Assembly (NCBI GenBank): GCA_016788375.1
Contig: JAEUSI010000019.1
Coordinates: forward strand, 1-34,816
Length of the DNA: 34,816 bases
Source of the DNA: Ignavibacteria bacterium
Lineage (GTDB): Bacteria; Bacteroidota; Ignavibacteria; Tepidaquicellales; Tepidaquicellaceae
Reading direction: 5' to 3'
Shown here: positions 15,516 to 21,698 of the stretch, piece by piece
How positions within the stretch are numbered: the first letter of the stretch is position 1
Layout: the number at the start of each line of letters is the position of its first letter
The notes under the pieces: generated by a model
What the model was told of the DNA's origin: nothing
Database searches by the model: none
Seen by the model: the letters and a program-made list of their open reading frames with translations, nothing else
Position numbers and translations under genes: made by a program

Positions 15516-18080
15516 TTATTTCAGAAGCAGCATTTTTTTTGTATCGGCTTTTATTCCGTCAAGATAAAGCGAATAAAAATAAACTCCGCCGGGAAGCTGA
15601 TATGAAAAATCCTTTTGAGAGAATCCGGTTTTGTAAGTTCCTTTTTCCTGATAATTATTTACAAGAACAGAGACTTCTCTCCCCAGCATGTCGAAGACTC
15701 TTAAGGATACAACACAATTTTTGCCGACAGAATATGTAATGTAAGTTGAAGGGTTAAACGGATTTGGAAAATTCTGAAACAGTTTATAATCTGAAGTCAA
15801 ACCGGAATTAATTTCAGGAGTACCGGTGATAGTACCGAGATTAACAGAAAAGGCGCTTCTGCCGTGAGTCCATACAACGAGTTTGCGTGAAGGTGAATGC
15901 AGTGTCAGATCATGACAAGGTACCGCAGAAGGAATACCGTTGGACAGAATATACCAGTTTGCTCCCAGATTTGTAGTTGACATTACGTTAATATCCGTTG
16001 CAATATAGAGATAATTTGTATTGAGAGGATCAATGATTATATCATTTACCGGAGCATCCGGAAGATTACCTTTTATTGAAGTCCAGTTTGCTCCAAAATT
16101 AGCTGTTCTGAAAATATGCGAACCTGTTGAATCTACTTTGTATCCGGAAAGAGTAACGTAACATACATTTGCTGAATCAGGATGAACTGCAACTCTTGTA
16201 ACCCATCGGTACGGAAGTCCGGAATTAATTTTATTCCAGACTGTCCCGCCGTTAGTTGTTACCCAGACATTTGCGTCATCAGTTCCGCAGTATATTACAT
16301 CCGGATCGGATTCTGAGACATCAACAGTCGTAATTGTTCCCAGATTTAATGTATGTCCGTTTGCAAGATCAGGACTTATCGCATTCCATGACTGCATCCC
16401 GTTTGTTGTTCTGAATATTTTATAAGTACCGCAGTATAAAACGGAAGGATTATTTTTATCCATAACAAAAGGCGTCATCCAGTTTGTGAAGGAAAGATCG
16501 AGACCGGTAACTGCTCCGGAAAATGTGAGTCCTCCGTTTGTAGATCTGCCGAGACCTCCGTTTTGAGATGAAGCATAAACATTCTGTGAATTCGAGTAAT
16601 CAACCAGGCAGTAAAAACCGTCACCCCCGTATACAGAATTCCAACCTGAAATATTTCCAGAAGTTCTTACGGTACCGTTATCCTGTGTTCCTCCCATTAA
16701 AATGTCAGGATTATGGAAATCTATTTCACCGGCATAAAACTGTGTAACCGGCAGTGAAGTGCTTGCGGACCACGTGAATCCTCCGTCAGTTGAATAATCT
16801 ATTCCTCCGTCATTACCGATTACGATGTAGTTTGAGTTTGAAGGCGCGAAAGCTGCGGCATGCTGATCAACGTGGGATGAACTTACAGTACCGAAGGAAG
16901 TTCCTCCGTTTTCCGAAAAATGCATATCAATTCCTCCGCAAAAGAGCCTTTCTGAGTTTACAGGATCAATTCTGCAGATTCTGTTGAACCAGGCAAAATT
17001 GGAAGAAGGAGCTGCGGAAGAGTTTATTCTTGTCCAGTTTGTTCCACTGTTTACTGATTTATATAATCCCTTAGTTCCTCCGCTTGCTGCTGAAGTTAAT
17101 GCAAACATCACTGCGGGATTTGATTTTGAAATATCGATTGATATCCTGCCGAGAGTTGCGTCATTTACGGGAAATCCTCCTGCGATCTGTGACCAGTTTT
17201 CGCCTGAATCAGTGCTCAGATAAAGCCCTGATTTTATCCCGCCGTATTTTATCGCATCTTCCCTTCTTTGTCTTTCCCACATTCCGGCAAAGACTCTTTC
17301 AGGGTTCACAGGATCAATGGTAACATCTATTGCGCCGACTGAATCGGCAATGTAAAGTTTTTTTATCCATGTTAATCCTCCGTCTGTAGATTTATAAATT
17401 CCCCGATCCGAATTTTTCCTTCTGAGCCAGCCTCCGGCTGCAGCATATACTTCATTCGTATTTACCGGATTTACAGCAATACTTCCGATGCAGTGTGAAC
17501 TGTCGAGTCCGGTGTGAATCCAGCTGTTTCCGCTGTTTGTGGATTTATAGATTCCTGTACCGGGATAATAACTTCTGAGTGAATTTGCTTCTCCTGTCCC
17601 GCAGTATAATATTTCAGGATTCAACGGGTCAATTGCAAGAGCGCCGACGGAAGAAGTATTCTGACCGTCAAAAACACTTATCCAGCTTTGACAGAAATCT
17701 GCAGATTTCCATAATCCTCCGTTTGCTGTTCCGGCATAAACTGTTTGAGGATTAAAAGGATGAATTGCTACCGCAGTTATTCTTCCCTCAATATTTGAAG
17801 GACCGGCCGGATTCCAGGCTGTGTTAAAGTCAGTGTTCAAAACTGTCATATTTTGCTTTACATACTCAACGGATTTCAGATATTCATCGAATGGAATTTC
17901 CTGAAACGGAAAGGCTCTCTGTTTTTCAAACCAGTCTTCCGACGGAACTGAAGCTATTTCTTCTTCCTCCTTATTATTAAAATTAGCTGTATGTTTCTTT
18001 TCTGAAGGTTTAATAAGAAAGATTATCAAAAACGTAATTAATATCATTACTGTCAGGACTTTTTTCATCTTTGTTTTCAA
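15516..18080 (-). CDS. T9SS-exported multi-Asp-box beta-propeller (sortilin/Vps10-like)
   Basis: An 854-residue secreted protein with an N-terminal membrane anchor or signal (about 7-25, VLTVMILITFLIIFLI), an acidic linker, and about eleven Asp-box-like repeats of the S-x-D-x-G-x-x-W kind (KSTNSGNSW, KSTDGGLTW, LSTDSGENW, YSTDGGFTW, VTTNGGTVW and others), each after an I-x-x-x-NP or IDPVNP stretch. This is the pattern of sortilin/Vps10-like ten-bladed propellers, also found in sialidase-like secreted proteins. The C-terminus is a T9SS type A sorting domain (QNFPNPFNPSTYITYSV, LPGGVYFYSL, KKMLLLK). ATG 18068 is an alternative start; 18080 gives the longer N-terminus. A short 32-nt gap separates it from the hydrolase gene. 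Binding partner unknown. Confidence 0.85.
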   Translation of the reverse strand: MKTKMKKVLTVMILITFLIIFLIKPSEKKHTANFNNKEEEEIASVPSEDWFEKQRAFPFQEIPFDEYLKSVEYVKQNMTVLNTDFNTAWNPAGPSNIEGRITAVAIHPFNPQTVYAGTANGGLWKSADFCQSWISVFDGQNTSSVGALAIDPLNPEILYCGTGEANSLRSYYPGTGIYKSTNSGNSWIHTGLDSSHCIGSIAVNPVNTNEVYAAAGGWLRRKNSDRGIYKSTDGGLTWIKKLYIADSVGAIDVTIDPVNPERVFAGMWERQRREDAIKYGGIKSGLYLSTDSGENWSQIAGGFPVNDATLGRISIDISKSNPAVMFALTSAASGGTKGLYKSVNSGTNWTRINSSAAPSSNFAWFNRICRIDPVNSERLFCGGIDMHFSENGGTSFGTVSSSHVDQHAAAFAPSNSNYIVIGNDGGIDYSTDGGFTWSASTSLPVTQFYAGEIDFHNPDILMGGTQDNGTVRTSGNISGWNSVYGGDGFYCLVDYSNSQNVYASSQNGGLGRSTNGGLTFSGAVTGLDLSFTNWMTPFVMDKNNPSVLYCGTYKIFRTTNGMQSWNAISPDLANGHTLNLGTITTVDVSESDPDVIYCGTDDANVWVTTNGGTVWNKINSGLPYRWVTRVAVHPDSANVCYVTLSGYKVDSTGSHIFRTANFGANWTSIKGNLPDAPVNDIIIDPLNTNYLYIATDINVMSTTNLGANWYILSNGIPSAVPCHDLTLHSPSRKLVVWTHGRSAFSVNLGTITGTPEINSGLTSDYKLFQNFPNPFNPSTYITYSVGKNCVVSLRVFDMLGREVSVLVNNYQEKGTYKTGFSQKDFSYQLPGGVYFYSLYLDGIKADTKKMLLLK

Positions 18081-18112
18081 ATAAAAAACATTTATTAATT
18101 CTAATGATTATT

Positions 18113-18952
18113 TCATTTCAGAAAATCAGATATCGATGATATCGCTTCTTCAAGAGCTTTTGTAGTACCTTCAAAAGGATGAACTGCTCCGAATGTATGT
18201 CCGGTATTTTCAATTAAACACAATTTTGTTTTTTCCTTTTTACTTCTGCTGTATAAGTCTTCTGCATTTGAATAATCTACGGTTATATCCTGCATGCCGT
18301 GAATAATCAGAACAGGAATATTTATCCGGGAAATTGCTTTCTGTATATCGAGACGGTCTTTATTTTTTTCCAGATCTTCAATAAGGGAATAATTCATTCG
18401 CATTATCTGTCCGGTTCTTGCATTTACAACCTCAAAAAATCCCGTTTCTTTCCATTTGTTTTTTAATGTTTCACTGTATCTGTCAAAATTACAGACAGAT
18501 GACAGCACAATAAGTTTTTTAATTCTCCGGTCTTCGGCTGTTTTAAGTATTGCAATCCCTCCCCCTCTTGAATGACCTATTAACGTAATATCCCCGGAAT
18601 TAAAACCGAATCCTTCATTGTTTTCTGTCAGATAATCAATTACACTTCCAAGATCATCCAGTTCCCTTGAAAAAGTATTTTGTGCAAATAAATCCAGACG
18701 TGAAAATTCTCTCATTGTTTCTTCATTGTCTCCTGTACCGTTATATGAAAAGTTAAATGAAACCGCATAGTTTCCCTCAGCTGCGACTTTTTCCATCAGA
18801 TAAGGAAAACATCCCCAGTCTTTAAATCCTTTGAATCCGTGACATAAAATAACCAGCGGAAGCTCGCCTTTATTATTTTCGGGAAATCTGATATCAGTAT
18901 ACAGGATATCACCGTGCTTGTTTTTAATTTTTAGATTTTCCTTTTTTATCAT
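18113..18952 (-). CDS. Alpha/beta hydrolase (BAAT/AcylTE-like serine hydrolase)
   Basis: A 279-residue cytosolic serine hydrolase of the alpha/beta-hydrolase fold. The nucleophile elbow is GHSRGG with Ser128, the acid is Asp222 in HGMQDITV and the base His252 in NTGHTF, all in the expected order. The oxyanion-hole HGFKGFKDW follows strand LVILCHG at 33-39. No signal peptide or transmembrane span. Length is normal for the dienelactone-hydrolase/carboxylesterase group; the exact substrate cannot be read. Its start is 3 nt from the stop of the GNAT gene at 18956-19423 (TAA, then ATG), so the two are co-transcribed and translationally close. Esterase or amidase activity is likely. Confidence 0.88.
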   Translation of the reverse strand: MIKKENLKIKNKHGDILYTDIRFPENNKGELPLVILCHGFKGFKDWGCFPYLMEKVAAEGNYAVSFNFSYNGTGDNEETMREFSRLDLFAQNTFSRELDDLGSVIDYLTENNEGFGFNSGDITLIGHSRGGGIAILKTAEDRRIKKLIVLSSVCNFDRYSETLKNKWKETGFFEVVNARTGQIMRMNYSLIEDLEKNKDRLDIQKAISRINIPVLIIHGMQDITVDYSNAEDLYSRSKKEKTKLCLIENTGHTFGAVHPFEGTTKALEEAISSISDFLK

Positions 18953-18955
18953 TTA

Positions 18956-19423
18956 TCAGATTTTATTTTGATTATTTATTTCCATTTTCATAACAATGTG
19001 TTCTCCTAGTCCTTCAGGAAAAAAAACCTCACCGTATCTTTTCATTCCGAATTTTTCATAAAATTTTTCCGCAGTTGTTCTGGCATTACACCAGAACTTC
19101 TTTCCGTTTTTTGATTTTATGTGTTCAATGCACCTGTTCATCAGCTTTGATCCGAAACCTTTCCCTCTAACATTTTCGTTTGTTGCCATTCCTCTTAATC
19201 TCCATGAAAAGTCGTTGGTTTCACCTGACATGCATTCTTTATATAATGAAGCTATTCCGCAAAGTTCATTTCCGCAGAACAATCCGAAATGAACTGTTTC
19301 TTCGTCATCATCTCCCGGATAAAAAAGTTCATCCTCATTCTGAGCAGGTCTGAGATTTATTTTTCTGAGGTGTCTTGTTTCTCCTGATGGAATCACCTTA
19401 ATTTCACAAATACTGTCTGTCAT
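18956..19423 (-). CDS. GNAT family N-acetyltransferase
   Basis: A 155-residue GNAT protein. The acetyl-CoA loop is RGKGFG (86-91) after RLRGMATNENV (75-85), and the end of the fold shows AEKFYEKFGM (118-127), the usual motif B. The N-terminal sheet includes VHFGLFCGNELCGIASLY (44-61). The RGKGFGS loop is preserved, so it should bind acetyl-CoA. It lies 3 nt upstream of the hydrolase gene and is probably the first gene of that pair. Unlike the GNAT of the KamA operon it shows little similarity beyond the family core. Acceptor unknown. Confidence 0.85.
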   Translation of the reverse strand: MTDSICEIKVIPSGETRHLRKINLRPAQNEDELFYPGDDDEETVHFGLFCGNELCGIASLYKECMSGETNDFSWRLRGMATNENVRGKGFGSKLMNRCIEHIKSKNGKKFWCNARTTAEKFYEKFGMKRYGEVFFPEGLGEHIVMKMEINNQNKI

Positions 19424-19472
19424 TACATGAATTTTAGAAAAGTGTTTTCTGAATTTTAATTGAATTAATACA

Positions 19473-19509
19473 ATAAAAAAAGAGACAATGAAATATTCAA
19501 TGTCTCTTT
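19473..19509 (-). terminator. Terminator after the HMA-domain gene
   Basis: AAAGAGACAATGAA (19479-19492) pairs with TTCAATGTCTCTTT (19496-19509) with one A/A mismatch and a 3-nt loop. On the minus strand the stem is followed by TTTTTTTATTG, a clear T tract. It closes the metal-binding unit. Confidence 0.88.
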
Positions 19510-19531
19510 CATAATTAAAGTAAAATGAAAT

Positions 19532-19996
19532 CTACAGTTTCTTTATTGAAGTAACATTTATAAATGTAATATCAGGGTTAATTTTTCCCTGAAGAATCAC
19601 TTTCTCTCCATCTTTAAAATTTCCCGTCACATCTTTTAATGAAATACTTTTAAGATCAGGTGTCAGAAAATAATAACCCTGAGCGGAATTTCCGGTGATT
19701 GAACCTTTAGCGTCTATTTTAATATCCCTGACGCTGAATCCTCCGTCATATACAGCATCCCTGATCTGAGATAAATCTACTTTAGGCATTGATCTGAAAT
19801 AAATCGTAAATTCGGTATTCTTTATATCTGTCTTTACTGATTTGACAAAATCCAGGGATTTAAATTGTCCTTCGACTCCCTTCGCACACAAAGAACATGT
19901 AAAACCGTCTACGCCGATTATTATTTTTGAAATCTGTGAATCAGCATTTCCGGCTAAAAGCAGACTGATTGACAGTATAAAAAAAAGTTTTTTCAT
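19532..19996 (-). CDS. Periplasmic heavy-metal-associated (HMA) domain protein
   Basis: A 154-residue exported protein. Signal peptide about 1-20 (LFFILSISLLLAGNADS), then an HMA ferredoxin-like domain beginning IIIGVDGFTCSLCAKGVEG, with metal-binding Cys34 and Cys37 in a C-x-x-C motif typical of CopZ, MerP and ATPase metal-binding domains. After the HMA domain a C-terminal beta-rich extension of about 65 residues (LTPDLKSISLKDVTGN onward) is unusual for a simple metallochaperone. The C-x-x-C lies in a periplasmic protein, so it would carry Cu+, Ag+, Hg2+ or Zn2+ outside the cytosol. Together with the Cys-rich neighbour it forms a metal-handling unit. Metal not determined. Confidence 0.85.
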   Translation of the reverse strand: MKKLFFILSISLLLAGNADSQISKIIIGVDGFTCSLCAKGVEGQFKSLDFVKSVKTDIKNTEFTIYFRSMPKVDLSQIRDAVYDGGFSVRDIKIDAKGSITGNSAQGYYFLTPDLKSISLKDVTGNFKDGEKVILQGKINPDITFINVTSIKKL

Positions 19997-20010
19997 GTTA
20001 AAAAATTTTT

Positions 20011-20042
20011 AAATAAACACCCGGAACAGATTCTGTTCCGGG
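20011..20042 (-). terminator. Hairpin between Cys-rich and HMA genes
   Basis: A perfect 10-bp stem CCCGGAACAG / CTGTTCCGGG (20020-20029 with 20033-20042), 3-nt loop, in the 55-nt gap. On the minus strand it is followed by TGTTTATTT, so it could terminate most transcripts of the Cys-rich gene and leave the HMA gene to read-through or its own promoter. Confidence 0.7.
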
Positions 20043-20051
20043 ATAATCCAA

Positions 20052-20396
20052 TCATTTATTACAGCAGCCTTTTTCCGTAGATCCGGTTGCTTTAGTGCAG
20101 CAGGATGAATTTTCCTTGTTATCCATATTCATGCCTGTATCAGATTTCTTCATGTCATCTTTCATCATACATTTTCCGGAAGCGCAGCATTCCTTGCATT
20201 TTTCGGAAGTGCATTTATCTGTACAGCATCCGGCTGTCCCCTGAGCAGATCCTGTGCAGCATTTAGTTTCAACACAGACAGAATCACAGCATTTGCAAAG
20301 ATCGTCCGTTTTATTATTACTGTATATATTTGAAGATAATGAAACAGCAAATAAAAAAACTGCTGTCGCGGCTAATATTATTTTAAGGTTTTTCAT
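20052..20396 (-). CDS. Secreted 17-cysteine metal-binding protein (metallothionein-like)
   Basis: A 114-residue exported protein. Signal peptide about 1-26 (LAATAVFLFAVSLSSNIYS). The mature part holds 17 cysteines, at 34, 36, 37, 41, 46, 47, 57, 58, 62, 67, 70, 71, 76, 99, 100, 111 and 112, many as CC pairs, and a Met-rich stretch (CMMKDDMKKSDTGMNMDN). That composition fits copper/silver or zinc binding outside the cytosol. There is no recognised fold; similarity to metallothioneins is by composition only. A second frame across 20165-20350 is a shadow. It lies in a minus-strand array between the 129-residue Cys-cluster protein and the HMA protein. Likely a metal sponge; which metal is not shown. 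Confidence 0.8.
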   Translation of the reverse strand: MKNLKIILAATAVFLFAVSLSSNIYSNNKTDDLCKCCDSVCVETKCCTGSAQGTAGCCTDKCTSEKCKECCASGKCMMKDDMKKSDTGMNMDNKENSSCCTKATGSTEKGCCNK

Positions 20397-20502
20397 TATT
20401 TGATTAATTTAATTTTATTTTATAAAATATCCAAAACAAACTTAAATATTATGAAAAAACATATTAAATGTTAAATTCATAAGTGATGATATTTTATAAA
20501 TA

Positions 20503-20892
20503 TTAAATTCTCAGAACAGAATTAAATATATTAATGTCCGTGTCCGGGGGGGAATGGAATGAATTAATGCCGTAATTCCCGGAAAAATTCAACTTAATGA
20601 AATTATCAGGTTTAATGAGTGTCAGTACAAAATAAATGTCGGATTTCCTGCTTACTTCGTTCGTGATTAAAATTATTTCATTGACGTGATTATCGGCTTC
20701 TTTGATTTCGCAGCAGCATTTCTTAGAAATATTTTCGGAATCGTTTAAAGCTGATTTCTTGCAGCAGCATGAAGTCTCATCTTTACTGCAGCTCATTTGG
20801 AACAAGCTGTAAACGGATTCACCGGAAAAAATAAATGAAACCAGTATTAATAAAACTATTATTCTGCTCTTATTTAATGATGATATTGTCAT
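20503..20892 (-). CDS. Short secreted protein with Cys clusters and C-terminal HSPP motif
   Basis: A 129-residue protein. The ATG at 20892 is preferred to an upstream in-frame ATG at 20937, because it places the hydrophobic signal (IIVLLILVSFIFSG, about 11-24) near the N-terminus and a TAnnTTTG-type promoter (20907-20914) lies just upstream of it. Cysteines cluster in CCC groups at 42-44 and 59-61 plus Cys35. The protein ends FHSPPDTDINIFNSVLRI. Small Cys-bearing proteins with a C-terminal S/P-P motif beside outer-membrane metal receptors are known from several phyla (DUF2946 in Proteobacteria is one), but I could not match this one to a family. It diverges from the gene at 21072 across 179 nt. 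Metal association inferred from position. Confidence 0.6.
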   Translation of the reverse strand: MTISSLNKSRIIVLLILVSFIFSGESVYSLFQMSCSKDETSCCCKKSALNDSENISKKCCCEIKEADNHVNEIILITNEVSRKSDIYFVLTLIKPDNFIKLNFSGNYGINSFHSPPDTDINIFNSVLRI

Positions 20893-20901
20893 GATTTTTA
20901 A

Positions 20902-20938
20902 CTGTACAAATTTAACATAACAATATAAAAATAACAAA
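20902..20938 (-). promoter_or_regulatory. Bacteroidota-type promoter of the 129-residue gene
   Basis: Read on the minus strand, TTTG (20938-20935) is followed after 20 nt by TAAATTTG (20914-20907), a full match to the -33 TTTG / -7 TAnnTTTG promoter described for Bacteroides. The -7 overlaps TTTGTACAG (20910-20902), a possible operator. Confidence 0.55.
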
Positions 20939-21033
20939 GCATAAATCAGGAACTGATAAAAGTCATATAATCTGATTCAGTAAAAAATATTTCATACAGT
21001 AAAATTTCTGTATGATATATAAAAAAAAAGAAA

Positions 21034-21049
21034 TATATTTGTACAAATA
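21034..21049 (+). promoter_or_regulatory. TAnnTTTG element with overlapping 14-bp palindrome
   Basis: TATATTTG (21034-21041) matches TAnnTTTG and overlaps the perfect palindrome TATTTGTACAAATA (21036-21049). It lies 31 nt before the TTG start at 21072, so it can be the -7 element of that gene with the palindrome as an operator. No convincing -33 was found. Confidence 0.45.
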
Positions 21050-21071
21050 AATCAGATTCCAGATTCAAATT

Positions 21072-21404
21072 TTGTACAGACAAGCTTTAAAATATTATAA
21101 TTACATACTTCAGTTGCCTTTCTTCAGGAACAATGATTTCAAGGCGAATCTGATATTTGTTCTGGGCATTGTTTTCTTTTTCGTACTTGTCGAAGATCTC
21201 GGAAGCGAAATGGCAAAGGAAAAAGATGAGATAAGTTTTTATACTGCAACAATGACGGAATCTGTCAACAGTATAAATTTCAATACAACAGAACCATTAA
21301 TATTTACACCAGTATTAATAGCATATCTGACAATCGAAAAAACAGATTTTTCAGATCTCAATAACTGCACTTACCACAGCGGAAGATCACCCCCTTTTTC
21401 CTGA
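21072..21404 (+). CDS. Short membrane/secreted protein ending in a GRSPP motif
   Basis: A 110-residue protein, start TTG since no ATG precedes the hydrophobic segment in frame. One hydrophobic segment (25-41, ANLIFVLGIVFFFVLV) is preceded by a positively charged N-terminus (MYRQALKYYN...); the C-terminal part is polar and ends NNCTYHSGRSPPFS. The HSGRSPPF tail resembles the RxPP tail of DUF2946-type proteins that precede copper-related TonB receptors, and the tail HSPP of the gene on the other side of the divergent region. The next gene on the same strand is a TonB receptor 294 nt downstream. A role in metal uptake is inferred from tail motif and position only. Confidence 0.55.
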   Translation: MYRQALKYYNYILQLPFFRNNDFKANLIFVLGIVFFFVLVEDLGSEMAKEKDEISFYTATMTESVNSINFNTTEPLIFTPVLIAYLTIEKTDFSDLNNCTYHSGRSPPFS

Positions 21405-21541
21405 CCAGCAATAAAGTTTTCCGGTTTTCTTAATACTATTAAATATCAACTGATTATTATACCATGATATTTATAGTTAAAATTAAAACATATCACTTTT
21501 AATATATATTGAATTGAAAAACTATTAAAAGTTTTACTGAT

Positions 21542-21590
21542 TTGATATTAAAAACATGATAATGTTATTAATTAAGATTCAGATGAATCT
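21542..21590 (+). promoter_or_regulatory. Candidate promoter and dyad upstream of the first TonB receptor
   Basis: TTGATA (21542-21547) and TATTAA (21566-21571) form a weak sigma70-like pair 18 nt apart. Directly behind lies an inverted repeat AGATTCA-GA-TGAATCT (21575-21581, 21584-21590), where a repressor would overlap the start of transcription. TAGATTTG at 21605-21612 is a rival TAnnTTTG element. The choice between them is open. Confidence 0.35.
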
Positions 21591-21698
21591 GCTTAATTCC
21601 TGATTAGATTTGGTTATATCTGATCAGAAATCAAGGATTTACCGGAAATCAAAAAATACTCATTCAAACATAAGTTTTTAAAATTCAAAAAAATAAAA

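Noticed and set aside
15449-15739. 96-codon plus-strand frame over the 3' end of the 854-residue cargo gene
   Set aside because: It lies mostly antisense to a clear T9SS sorting domain, and its product shows no signal, motif or ribosome-binding site.
20419-20500. 13-bp inverted repeat (20419-20431 / 20488-20500) between the 129-residue and Cys-rich genes
   Set aside because: Both arms are A/T-only and ATTTTATAAAAT is itself a palindrome, so the match is expected in such DNA; a functional stem is not supported.
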